16,339 bases of DNA from DASZHA01 sp049644325 (GCA_049644325.1 JBARRR010000180.1:1-16339), one strand, 5' to 3'; counted from the stretch's first letter, positions 7,259 through 14,838 are shown. The notes: a model not told the origin generated them from the sequence alone. Made by a program: numbers and translations.

Positions 7259-8887
7259 CTACCCGCGTGCCCTGGTCAGCACCCGCAGGCGCTCGAGCGC
7301 CTCCCGCCGGGCGGCGACCAGGATCTCGTGCCCAGCGGCTAGGACCCGTTCGCGGTCCGGGCGCCATGACTCGTTGAGGTTGTCGCGAACCGCAACCAGC
7401 TTCAGCTGGCCGTCCTCCTCCATTTCCGCCAGCGGCAAGCCGTCGGCTTGCGACCCGGGCATGATCATGGCCTCGGCCAGCAGCCAGAGGTGCCCGCCGC
7501 GCCGGATGATGGTGTTGCAGTCCGGCCCCAGGGCGGCGGCCGTGAAATACGGCGCGGCCATCGTCGGGATCGACCGGCAGGCGTGGATGTCGAAGCGCCG
7601 CTCGGCGCGTTCGGCCAGCTCGGGGTCGAAGATCCGCGCCACCAGGCGGGCGTTGGGGTTGAGCTCTCGCGAGGCCAGGGTGATCTCCAGGTTGGTGATG
7701 TCGTTCTCCGTCGTCGCGATCACCGCCCGCGCCTTTTCGACCCCCAGCTGGCGGAGGTTGTCGGCCACCAGGGCGTCGCCGGCGAGCACCGGAACGCCCA
7801 GCCGGCGGGTGGGCTCGATGAAGCCTCGGTCATCGGGAATGTCGCAGGTCGTGACGTCATACCCATAGCGGACCAGGTGCTCGACGACCCGGAAGCCGAC
7901 GTTGCCCACGCCGCAAACCACGAAATGGTTCTTGGCCGTGCCATCGGGGACGCCGAGAGCGGCGCTGATCCGGGCGCCGACGACGGCGTCGGTGATGAGG
8001 GCGTAGAAGGCCGCCAGAGATGTCGCTCCCAGGATCATGAGGATCATCCCGAGGACCTTGACGTAGGCGGGCTGGGTCAGAAGGTTGAGGTCGCCGTAGC
8101 CCACCGTGGTGACGGTGGTGATCGTGAAGTAGGCTGCGTCGATCGGGCTGAAGCCGGCGAAGTACCAGAAGATCAGGCTGGCCAGCGTGACCAGGGCGGC
8201 CACCGACAGCAGCACCGTGGCCAGGCGCCGGTCCCAGAGGGTGCGCAGCACCTGCTCCAGGGTGTGGACCCGCCGGTTTCGCCGCTGTCGCACCCTGCGG
8301 GCGGCACGGATGGCGGCGCCGCCGTCGGCAAGCAGGAGGTCGCCGCCAAGCTCGGCCAGGATGGAGGCGTCTTCGGTGGGCGTATCGCGAAGCACGACGC
8401 GGCGGTCCCACACCGTGACCGCCTCGGGGCCGCTCTCACCGAGGGCCTCGTCCACCAGGAAGGGGGCCACCAGCCCCGACAGGCTCATCACCTCGGTGTC
8501 GTTGAGCAGGGCGGCGGCGCGCTGCGCCAGCTCGGTGTTGAACATGCGCAACACGATGCGGATGTCCTCGTTGCGCTCCTCGGCCTCCAGGGCGGCGTGC
8601 AGGTTGCCGAGGTCCGAATCCTCGGTCAGCACCAGGGCCCGAGCGGTGCGCACGCCGGCGTCGATCATGTCGTCCTCGGTCTGCGAGGTGCCGTCGATGA
8701 TCACCGCGCCGGCCTCGCGGGCGGCGTGGGCGAAGGTCCGGTCGGGGTTGAGCGCGAGGACCACGACGTCCTCGCCCATCTCGCGCATGCCCTGGGCGAC
8801 GCGCAGCCCCAGCTGGTCCAGCCCGCACACGATGGTGTGCCCCACCATCGTCACGGCGCGGGTCTGTTGCGCTGCGGTGGCGGTCAT
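7259..8887 (-). CDS. Two-TM potassium channel subunit with RCK domains on both sides of the pore (upstream paralogue)
   Basis: A 542-residue protein built like the next gene downstream and similar along its whole length. It has an N-terminal RCK (16-155, GHTIVCGLDQLG), TM1 (about 222-243), filter TTVGYGD (260-266), TM2 (about 278-300), a C-terminal RCK (NHFVVCGVGNVG at 320-331, D349) and a TrkA-C-like tail. The N-terminal nucleotide loop is again damaged (GLDQLG, middle Gly to Asp) while the C-terminal one is intact. The frame runs open upstream to 10006 through the divergent cyclase gene, but homology starts at ATG 8887. That ATG is 8 nt after a TATTCT box and has no Shine-Dalgarno, so the mRNA may be almost leaderless. 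It is the first gene of the channel pair. The expected role is K+ flux gated by a cytosolic ligand, which is family knowledge and not shown here. Confidence 0.92.
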   Translation of the reverse strand: MTATAAQQTRAVTMVGHTIVCGLDQLGLRVAQGMREMGEDVVVLALNPDRTFAHAAREAGAVIIDGTSQTEDDMIDAGVRTARALVLTEDSDLGNLHAALEAEERNEDIRIVLRMFNTELAQRAAALLNDTEVMSLSGLVAPFLVDEALGESGPEAVTVWDRRVVLRDTPTEDASILAELGGDLLLADGGAAIRAARRVRQRRNRRVHTLEQVLRTLWDRRLATVLLSVAALVTLASLIFWYFAGFSPIDAAYFTITTVTTVGYGDLNLLTQPAYVKVLGMILMILGATSLAAFYALITDAVVGARISAALGVPDGTAKNHFVVCGVGNVGFRVVEHLVRYGYDVTTCDIPDDRGFIEPTRRLGVPVLAGDALVADNLRQLGVEKARAVIATTENDITNLEITLASRELNPNARLVARIFDPELAERAERRFDIHACRSIPTMAAPYFTAAALGPDCNTIIRRGGHLWLLAEAMIMPGSQADGLPLAEMEEDGQLKLVAVRDNLNESWRPDRERVLAAGHEILVAARREALERLRVLTRARG

Positions 8888-8895
8888 CTGTGGCG

Positions 8896-8901
8896 AGAAT
8901 A
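8896..8901 (-). promoter_or_regulatory. Putative -10 box of the channel operon (TATTCT)
   Basis: TATTCT on the minus strand is 8 nt upstream of ATG 8887, giving a predicted leader of about 2 nt. No Shine-Dalgarno sequence is present. It lies in the 60-bp divergent gap shared with the plus-strand cyclase gene. Confidence 0.5.
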
Positions 8902-8914
8902 ATCTCAGAACTGC

Positions 8915-8922
8915 AGGGAGGA
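8915..8922 (+). promoter_or_regulatory. Ribosome binding site pointing to an upstream CTG start for the cyclase gene
   Basis: AGGGAGGA sits 7 nt before an in-frame CTG at 8930, an ideal distance. The first GTG in frame (8948) has GGAGG only 2 nt away, which is too close. Translation may therefore begin at CTG 8930 and add six residues. The downstream GTG remains the conventional choice. Confidence 0.4.
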
Positions 8923-8947
8923 ACATCCACTGGCAAGAGCGGAGGAA

Positions 8948-11900
8948 GTGCTTGAGGGGACCGTCACGGTCCTCTTCACTGACGTCCAGGGCTCCACCGA
9001 GCTCCGCACCAGCCGTGGTGATGACGCCGCCCGATTGATCCTCCGCGCCCAGGAGGACGTGGTGCGAGAGCAGGTCGAGGCCCACAGCGGTCGCGAGGTC
9101 AAGGCCCTCGGCGACGGCTTCATGGTCGCCTTCGGCTCGGCCCGGCGCGCGGTGCAGTGCGCCGTCGGCATCCAGCGGGCCATCCACGACTACAACCACG
9201 AGCACCCCGTCGACCAGGTGCAGGTCCGCATCGGCCTCAACAGTGGCGAGGTCAGCGAGGAGGACGGCGATCTCTTTGGCGCCGCGGTCAACGCTGCCGC
9301 CCGCGTGGCCGCCAAGGCCAAGGGTGGCGAGGTGCTGGTCGCAGGGGTGGTCAAGCAGCTGGCCGGCAAGGTCCCGGAGGTCGACTTCGTCGACCGCGGC
9401 CGCTTCCGCCTCAAGGGTTTCGACGAGCGCTGGCAGCTGTTCCAACTGACGTGGATCGCCGACCACGACCACGCCACCGCGGCCGTGACCGCGGCGGCGC
9501 CCGACCGTACGCCGCTGGTGGCGCGAGACGCTGAGAGAGCCGAGCTCTTCGGCACCCTCGACGCCGCCCTCCAGGGCCAGTCCAGCGTGGTGCTGCTCGG
9601 CGGTGAGCCGGGCGTGGGCAAGACCCGCCTGGCCACGGAGGTCCTCGCCGAGGCCGACCGTCGCGGCTTCCGGACGTTCACCGGACGCTGCTATGAGAGT
9701 GAGGGAACGCCGCCCTATCAGCCGTTCATCGAGATCGTGGAGATGGCGGCGGCCAAGCTCCCGTCCGAGACCCTCCGCCGCGACCTCGGCGACGCCGCCC
9801 CCGAGGTGGCCCGGCTGATGCCGGAGCTGCGCCGCCGCTTCGACGACATCGCCGAGCCCATGGACCTGCCGCCGGAGCAGGAGCGGCGATACCTGTTCAA
9901 CAGCATCTTCGAGTTCATCGGCCGGGCGGCCGGCACGCAGCCAGTCTGTGTCCTCCTCGACGACATCCACTGGGCCGACGAGGCGTCTCTGCTGCTCTTC
10001 GAGCACATCGCCCAGCGGGTGGCCGGCATCCCGCTGGTGATCCTGGGGACGTACCGGGATGTCGAGCTAGAGCTTGGGCGTCCCCTGGCCCGGACCCTGG
10101 ATGGGCTCCACCGCCAGCGATTGGTGCGGCGCATGGCGCTCAAACGCCTTGACGCCACCGGGGTGGAGGCGATGCTGGCCGCGCTCGGCGGCGCCGCGCC
10201 GCCCCCGAGCCTGGTCGACGTGATCTTCGAGGAGACCGAGGGCAACCCCTTCTTCGTCGAGGAGGTCTACCGCCACCTGGCCGAGTCGGGCGAGCTCTTC
10301 GACGAGTCTGGTGGCTGGCGGGCGGGGCTCGCCATCGGCGAGGTCGACGTCCCCGAGAGCATCCGCCTGGTGGTCGGTCGCCGTCTCGAGCGGTTGGACG
10401 ACGCCACCCGGCAGGCACTGGCGTCGGCGGCGGTGATTGGCCGCGCCTTCAGCTTCTCCCTCTTGGCCGGGATGGAGACCGGGATCGGCGAAGACGCTCT
10501 GTTCGAGGCCCTGGACCAGGCCGAGCGAGCCCAGCTGCTGACCTCGATCGCCGACGGGCGCGACGTCGCCTTCACCTTCGCCCACGAACTGATCCGACAG
10601 ACGCTCCTGGGTGAGCTGTCCACCTTGAAGCGCCAGCGCCTGCACCAGGCCGTCGCCGACGCCATCGAGCGGACCGACGCCGACAACGTCGAGGCCCGGG
10701 CCTCCGAGATCGCCTTTCATCTGGTCGAGGCCGGGCTTGCGGCCGACCCCGAGAAGGCGGCCCGGTACATGGCCATCGCCGGCGAGCGGGCGCTGGCGGC
10801 GACAGCCTTCAATGAGGCGTTGCGCCTGTTCGAGACCGCCCTCGACGTGGTCAGTCCCGACGACAGGGCCGGCCGCGCGCGCATCCTGGCCGGGCTGGGT
10901 GCGGCCAACCGAACCCTGGGACGCTGGGACGAGAGCCGGACCGCGCTGTCCGAGGCCATCGACATCTACGAGGAGCTCGGTGACGTCGAGGAGGTCGCCG
11001 TGCTTTCCTACGACATGGCGCTGGCCTTCGGCTGGGCCTGGCGTTGGGAGGACAGTCTCCTCGCCGCGGGCCGCGGCCTCACCGCGCTGGCTGACACCCG
11101 GTCCGAAAACCGCGTTGGTCTCCTGGCGATCAGCGGCCTGATCGTCAGCCTCGCTGGGAATTACGACGCCGGTGAGAGCATGACCAACGAGGCCCTGGAG
11201 CTGGCCAACGAGATGGGCAGCGACGCAGTGGGCTATGCCCTGGGCGTACGGGCGATCCACAAGTGGGGTCACATGCAGCTGCGCGACGCTGTCGAGCTGG
11301 GTGAAGGCGCGCTCCAACGAGGGCGGGAGGGCGGCCGCCTCTGGGCCCTAGTGGACGCTGGAACCTTTATTGCCTTCTCGCACAGCATGCTGGGTGAAGT
11401 CGAGGACGTGGACCGCATCCTCGACGAGGTCGACGAGGTTGCCCCGCGGATAGGGCACATTCAAGCGCTCAACCTCTCCCGCCGCGTCCGCTACTTCACG
11501 CACGCCGCCGGGCGGGCGGAAGAGCTTCGGAAATTTGGCGACGACGACCTGGCCAGCTCTCAAGAGCTGGAAGGGGAGTGGCTGAAGGACGCCTACGCCT
11601 GGCAGGGATTGGGCGACTTCTGGATGGGCGACCTGGAGGAGGCGGAGCAGCACTACCGTATGGCTATCGAGGAGGTCAACCGCGGTCAGCCATGGGTTTG
11701 GAACGCCGTGTTCACCGGCCTCCTGGCACACGTGCTGGCATACCGGGGCAAGGCTGCTGAGGCAATCGAGCTACTTCGCTCGGTGGAAACGGAGTTGCCG
11801 CAGCCCGGTCGGCCCAGCCCGCTGGGCGCATGGGGCCTTCTCTTGCTCTCGATCGAAGCACAGGTCGTCCTGGGCCAGCCCGAGGAGGCGCAAAAGCTCT

Positions 11901-12235
11901 ACCCGCTGGTGGTCGAGGCTTTGGAACAGGGTGCGAAAACGATCTACGGGCGGACGACGTTCCTGGCCGCCGGCATCGCGGCGGCGGCCGGTCAGGACTG
12001 GGATGCGGCCGAGGGACACTTCCAGGCGGCGCTCGAATACCTGGCCGAATACCCGCGATTCGGCGACGACATCGATACCCGCCGCTACTACGCGGACATG
12101 CTGCGAAGACGAGATGGTGCCGGGGATCACGAGCACGCTCGCCGCCTGTTGAAGGAGGCGATTGCGATCGCGGACCAGGCGGGTGCAGTCAAGCACGCCG
12201 AGATAGCCAGGGGGGCGCTGGCGAATATCAGCTAG
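8948..12235 (+). CDS. Class III adenylate/guanylate cyclase - STAND ATPase - TPR signalling protein
   Basis: A protein of 1,095 residues. Residues 1-168 are a class III cyclase domain with the expected catalytic set: metal Asp D12 (LFTDVQGST) and D56 (KALGDGF), base-contacting K52, D108 near GDLFG, and the transition-state pair N115/R119 (VNAAAR). It is therefore predicted to make cAMP or cGMP. The K/D pair favours cAMP. Residues 218-226 are Walker A (GEPGVGKT) and 333-344 Walker B (VCVLLDDIHWAD). GTYRD (367-371) and GNPFF (432-436) are STAND-type ATPase motifs. From about 590 to the end it is a long TPR-like superhelix. No DNA-binding domain or membrane segment is seen. It is paralogous to the protein at the left edge but keeps the active site that one lost. 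GTG 8948 is taken as the start, with CTG 8930 as an alternative. It diverges from the channel operon and ends in an 8-bp overlap with the convergent lipoprotein gene. Confidence 0.93.
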   Translation: MLEGTVTVLFTDVQGSTELRTSRGDDAARLILRAQEDVVREQVEAHSGREVKALGDGFMVAFGSARRAVQCAVGIQRAIHDYNHEHPVDQVQVRIGLNSGEVSEEDGDLFGAAVNAAARVAAKAKGGEVLVAGVVKQLAGKVPEVDFVDRGRFRLKGFDERWQLFQLTWIADHDHATAAVTAAAPDRTPLVARDAERAELFGTLDAALQGQSSVVLLGGEPGVGKTRLATEVLAEADRRGFRTFTGRCYESEGTPPYQPFIEIVEMAAAKLPSETLRRDLGDAAPEVARLMPELRRRFDDIAEPMDLPPEQERRYLFNSIFEFIGRAAGTQPVCVLLDDIHWADEASLLLFEHIAQRVAGIPLVILGTYRDVELELGRPLARTLDGLHRQRLVRRMALKRLDATGVEAMLAALGGAAPPPSLVDVIFEETEGNPFFVEEVYRHLAESGELFDESGGWRAGLAIGEVDVPESIRLVVGRRLERLDDATRQALASAAVIGRAFSFSLLAGMETGIGEDALFEALDQAERAQLLTSIADGRDVAFTFAHELIRQTLLGELSTLKRQRLHQAVADAIERTDADNVEARASEIAFHLVEAGLAADPEKAARYMAIAGERALAATAFNEALRLFETALDVVSPDDRAGRARILAGLGAANRTLGRWDESRTALSEAIDIYEELGDVEEVAVLSYDMALAFGWAWRWEDSLLAAGRGLTALADTRSENRVGLLAISGLIVSLAGNYDAGESMTNEALELANEMGSDAVGYALGVRAIHKWGHMQLRDAVELGEGALQRGREGGRLWALVDAGTFIAFSHSMLGEVEDVDRILDEVDEVAPRIGHIQALNLSRRVRYFTHAAGRAEELRKFGDDDLASSQELEGEWLKDAYAWQGLGDFWMGDLEEAEQHYRMAIEEVNRGQPWVWNAVFTGLLAHVLAYRGKAAEAIELLRSVETELPQPGRPSPLGAWGLLLLSIEAQVVLGQPEEAQKLYPLVVEALEQGAKTIYGRTTFLAAGIAAAAGQDWDAAEGHFQAALEYLAEYPRFGDDIDTRRYYADMLRRRDGAGDHEHARRLLKEAIAIADQAGAVKHAEIARGALANIS

Positions 12236-13205
12236 CGCCGATCCAGGCCGGCCGCGAGTTGTCGTCGAGGTCGGCGCCCCAGGTCAACCGCTGCGGGTCG
12301 CCTTTGCCGTCGGCGGCCACCGACCAGAGGTCGAGGCTGCCGGAATGCCGCGAGATGAAGATGATGGCGGAGCCGTCGGGCGCCCAGACCGGCTGGCGGG
12401 TGTCGCCAAACGACGTGATCTTGGTCGCCCCGGCGCCGTCGATGCCGCCGACCTCGACGTCGGCGCTGTCACCCTTGCGCCGGACGAAGGCCAGCTTGCC
12501 CGCGGGGCCCGGCGAGGGATCGAGGATGTCGCTGTCGCCCGGCGCATACGCCACCTTGGGCTTCCCGCTGGGGACCCCGGCCTGCATCAGCCCGGCGCGA
12601 ACGTTGCGAGCGTCGCCGTTCACCGACCGCCAGCCGACGAACAGCAGCGACGTGCCGCTCAGGTAGACGGGGGCGTCGTCGCCCCCGGTGAGGTCCGGCG
12701 GCGTCGACACCTGTCGCGGCTTGTAGGGCGCGAACGGTCCCTCCCAGATCTGCTGGTCGGAGCAGCACCTGCCGCGATCGGACATGAAGGCCACCCGGGT
12801 GCCATCGGGGGAGAAGGCGGGCTTGAGGTCGATGGAAGCGTTGTGAGGGTCCTTGGGCGCCGTGGTCAGTGAGCTGAGGTTGTTGAAGTCGGGCCCGCCG
12901 ACGGCGATCTCGGAATGGCCCGCGCCGATCAGCGCCACGGCTGTCTTCTGGCCGTCCGCGGTGACCGCGGGGTAGGCGACCTTCCGGTCGGTGCCGGTGA
13001 GGGCGCTGACGCCACCACCCCGGAGCCTGAAGACGCGGCCCCCCGAGACCACGTAGATGGTGCCCTTGAGGTTCTTGGCCGCGTCCTGCGCCGTCAGCTC
13101 CTTGGGCGGGCCGGACTGGCCTATGCCGGGGACGCCGGGCGGGTTGCACCCCGTCAGCGCCACCATCGCCAGCGTCAATCCCGTCGCCCAGGCCTGCCCC
13201 CTCAA
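12228..13205 (-). CDS. Beta-propeller (PD40/TolB-like) lipoprotein
   Basis: A 325-residue predicted lipoprotein. Residues 1-19 are a short signal peptide ending in the lipobox LTGC with the acylated cysteine C20. The mature part has WD40-like/PD40 repeats in the style of the TolB propeller: LKPAFSPDGTRVAFMSDRG, AGKLAFVRRKG, and PVWAPDGSAIIFISRHSG followed by LDLWSVAADG and PQRLTWG. It also holds an adjacent cysteine pair (GRCCSDQQ). It is probably anchored to the outer face of the membrane and binds a partner or ligand. The true role is unknown. The start is TTG 13205, which overlaps the murE stop as TTGA and places the lipobox at the expected distance. It is therefore likely co-translated with murE. 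The 3' end overlaps the convergent cyclase gene by 8 bp. Confidence 0.87.
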   Translation of the reverse strand: MRGQAWATGLTLAMVALTGCNPPGVPGIGQSGPPKELTAQDAAKNLKGTIYVVSGGRVFRLRGGGVSALTGTDRKVAYPAVTADGQKTAVALIGAGHSEIAVGGPDFNNLSSLTTAPKDPHNASIDLKPAFSPDGTRVAFMSDRGRCCSDQQIWEGPFAPYKPRQVSTPPDLTGGDDAPVYLSGTSLLFVGWRSVNGDARNVRAGLMQAGVPSGKPKVAYAPGDSDILDPSPGPAGKLAFVRRKGDSADVEVGGIDGAGATKITSFGDTRQPVWAPDGSAIIFISRHSGSLDLWSVAADGKGDPQRLTWGADLDDNSRPAWIGAS

Positions 13206-14725
13206 GCGCCGGTCCCGGCTTCCTGGACGGCGGCCGTTGCCTCGGCGGCCTCGTCCCAGGGCAGGCTGTCGGCGCCCACCAGGAGCCGGTCCTCGTGGCC
13301 CTTGCCTGCCAGCAGCACGGTGTCGCCGGGGCGGGCACGACGGATGATCTCGCGGATGGCCTGGCCCCGGTCGACGATGATTTCGAAGTCCTTTCCCTCG
13401 ACTCTGCCTGCGCTTGTTGCGCCCAATGCGATCTCGGCGCAGATCTCCGAAGCGCTCTCCTGGCGGGGGTCGTCGCTGGTGATCACGAACTCGTCCGCCA
13501 GCGCTGCCACCGCCGACCCCATCAGCGGCCGCTTGGTGGCGTCGCGATCCCCAGGGGCGCCGAACGCCGTCAGCAGCCGGCCCCGGGTCAGCGGGCGAAG
13601 CTCGCCCAGCACCTTCTCCAGGCCGTCAGGAGTGTGGGCGTAGTCGATGACGATGGCGTAGGGTTGGCCCGCGTCGAGCACCTGCATCCGTCCGCGGAGG
13701 CCCTTGGTCCGCGCCAAGCCCGCCGCCGCACGCTCCAACGGGTGCCCCAGCGCCAGGCAGATGCCCAGGGCGCAGAGGGCGTTGGCGACATTGAAGCGCC
13801 CCGTCAACGGCAGCCGAACGTCGACCCTCTGGTCGCCGGCGAGGGCGGAGAAGCGGATGCCCTCGATACTGGCGACGATGTCGACGGCCCGGAGGTCGGC
13901 GTGCGCCTCGATGCCGTAGGTCAGCCGCTGGTCGGCGGGGGTGGTGGCCAGCTCCGTCCACTGAGGCTCATCGGCGTTGTAGACGATCGACTTGGCAACC
14001 CCTGGTTTGCGCGGGCTCTGGCGCGCCAGCTCGGCCAGCTGCAGCTTGGTCTCGCGGTAGCGCTCCAGGGTGCCGTGGTAGTCGAGGTGCTCGTGGCTAA
14101 GGTTGGTGTAGGCGGCGACGTCGTAGGCCACCCCCGCGACCCGCTGCTGGTCGATTCCATGGGACGTCGTCTCCAGCACCGCGGTGTCGACGCCGGCGTC
14201 GACCAGGCGCCGCATTCGCGCCTGGATCAGGGGGGCGTCGAGGGTCGTCTGATAGGTGGTGTTGCGCTCCACCTCGTCCAGGCAGCGGAACTCGAGGCTG
14301 TTCATCCCCCCGGCCGCTACCCCGCAGGCCCTTAACGCTTCGACGGTGAGGACGCAGGTGGTCGACTTGCCGTCGGTGCCGGTCACCCCGACCATCGCCA
14401 TCTCCTCGGTTGGGTGGCCTGACAGCCCGGCGGCGGCCCATGCCAACGCCTCGCGGCTGTCCCCAACCAGCGCCGCGGCCACCGTGGCCGGCAGCGTCAT
14501 CTCGTGCTGGACGAATACGGAGGCCGCCCCCGCGGCGACAGCGTCTGGAACCAGGTCGTGGCCGTCGACGTGGCTGCCGCTGATGGCCACAAACAGACCA
14601 CCGGGCGGCACCTGTCGCGTGTCCTGGGTCAGGTCTGGGATGTCCGGATCGAGCTCCTCCGGGGTCAGTCGCCGGGCACGGATGCCGCGCAGGGCGAGGT
14701 CGGCCAGGAGCTCCGAGAAGCGCAT
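13202..14725 (-). CDS. murE: UDP-N-acetylmuramyl-tripeptide synthetase (MurE-type Mur ligase)
   Basis: A 507-residue Mur ligase of MurE type, which adds the diamino acid to UDP-MurNAc-L-Ala-D-Glu in peptidoglycan synthesis in the cytosol. An N-terminal UDP-binding domain (DTRQVPPGGLFVAISG, 35-50) precedes the central ATPase, with P-loop GVTGTDGKSTT (113-123), ETTSHGIDQQR (185-195), TNLSHEHLDYHG (207-218) and the probable carbamylated K227. The C-terminal domain has FGAPGDRDATKRP (388-400), the specificity motif DDPR (418-421) and GKGHE (474-478). The P-loop differs from the usual GTNGKTT, and DDPR replaces the DNPR typical of meso-DAP-adding enzymes, so the amino acid used is open. No other division or wall gene is adjacent, unlike the usual dcw cluster. 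ATG 14725 is 7 nt after a TAAGAT box and lacks a Shine-Dalgarno sequence. The lipoprotein gene follows with a TTGA overlap. Confidence 0.94.
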   Translation of the reverse strand: MRFSELLADLALRGIRARRLTPEELDPDIPDLTQDTRQVPPGGLFVAISGSHVDGHDLVPDAVAAGAASVFVQHEMTLPATVAAALVGDSREALAWAAAGLSGHPTEEMAMVGVTGTDGKSTTCVLTVEALRACGVAAGGMNSLEFRCLDEVERNTTYQTTLDAPLIQARMRRLVDAGVDTAVLETTSHGIDQQRVAGVAYDVAAYTNLSHEHLDYHGTLERYRETKLQLAELARQSPRKPGVAKSIVYNADEPQWTELATTPADQRLTYGIEAHADLRAVDIVASIEGIRFSALAGDQRVDVRLPLTGRFNVANALCALGICLALGHPLERAAAGLARTKGLRGRMQVLDAGQPYAIVIDYAHTPDGLEKVLGELRPLTRGRLLTAFGAPGDRDATKRPLMGSAVAALADEFVITSDDPRQESASEICAEIALGATSAGRVEGKDFEIIVDRGQAIREIIRRARPGDTVLLAGKGHEDRLLVGADSLPWDEAAEATAAVQEAGTGA

Positions 14726-14732
14726 CGGGGAG

Positions 14733-14738
14733 ATCTTA
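14733..14738 (-). promoter_or_regulatory. Putative -10 box of murE (TAAGAT)
   Basis: TAAGAT on the minus strand lies 7 nt before ATG 14725, which would place the transcription start at or next to the start codon. No Shine-Dalgarno sequence and no clear -35 are visible. Confidence 0.5.
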
Positions 14739-14766
14739 GCCGCGGGCCTTGCGGGGACTATGAGAG

Positions 14767-14797
14767 CCCGGAGTCAGGATCAGTGCTCATCTCCGGG
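14767..14797. repeat. Inverted repeat CCCGGAG / CTCCGGG in the murE-regulator divergent region
   Basis: Two perfect 7-bp arms (14767-14773 and 14791-14797) are separated by 17 bp, a centre-to-centre distance of 24 bp. They lie 42-72 bp from the murE start and 56-86 bp from the regulator start. They may be an operator for a dimeric regulator or a weak hairpin. No T-run follows, so it is not an intrinsic terminator. Confidence 0.45.
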
Positions 14798-14810
14798 ATG
14801 CTAGGGTTCA

Positions 14811-14816
14811 TAATCT
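14811..14816 (+). promoter_or_regulatory. Possible -10 box of the XRE/GGDEF regulator gene (TAATCT, overlapping CATAAT)
   Basis: TAATCT (or the overlapping CATAAT at 14809-14814) would start transcription near 14821-14823, about 30 nt before ATG 14853. The predicted start falls at the edge of the near-palindrome at 14823-14838. No good -35 is seen. Confidence 0.3.
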
Positions 14817-14822
14817 GCATGA

Positions 14823-14838
14823 GGTTAGGGGCCTTACC
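14823..14838. promoter_or_regulatory. Candidate operator, near-palindrome GGTTAGGGGCCTTACC
   Basis: The 16-bp element fits GGTnAGGnnCCTnACC, with six matched pairs arranged symmetrically. It ends 14 bp before the start codon of the XRE-type regulator, where an autorepressor could bind over the promoter or leader. The assignment is inference. A second copy was not found upstream of folP or lysA by eye. Confidence 0.4.

Noticed and set aside
7448..8902. Plus-strand open frame of about 480 codons opposite the upstream channel gene
   Set aside because: Antisense to well-conserved RCK and pore motifs. The translated product is low-complexity, rich in G, V, D and H, with no domain.
8888..10006. 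Upstream extension of the minus-strand channel frame through the divergent cyclase gene
   Set aside because: Homology between the two channel paralogues begins near ATG 8887, and the extension is antisense to the intact cyclase active site.
10067..11317. Minus-strand open frame of about 416 codons inside the cyclase/ATPase gene
   Set aside because: Shadow of the plus-strand ATPase/TPR coding region, with no motifs.
13295..14335. Plus-strand open frame of about 346 codons opposite murE
   Set aside because: Antisense to the conserved Mur ligase core. No domain was recognised.
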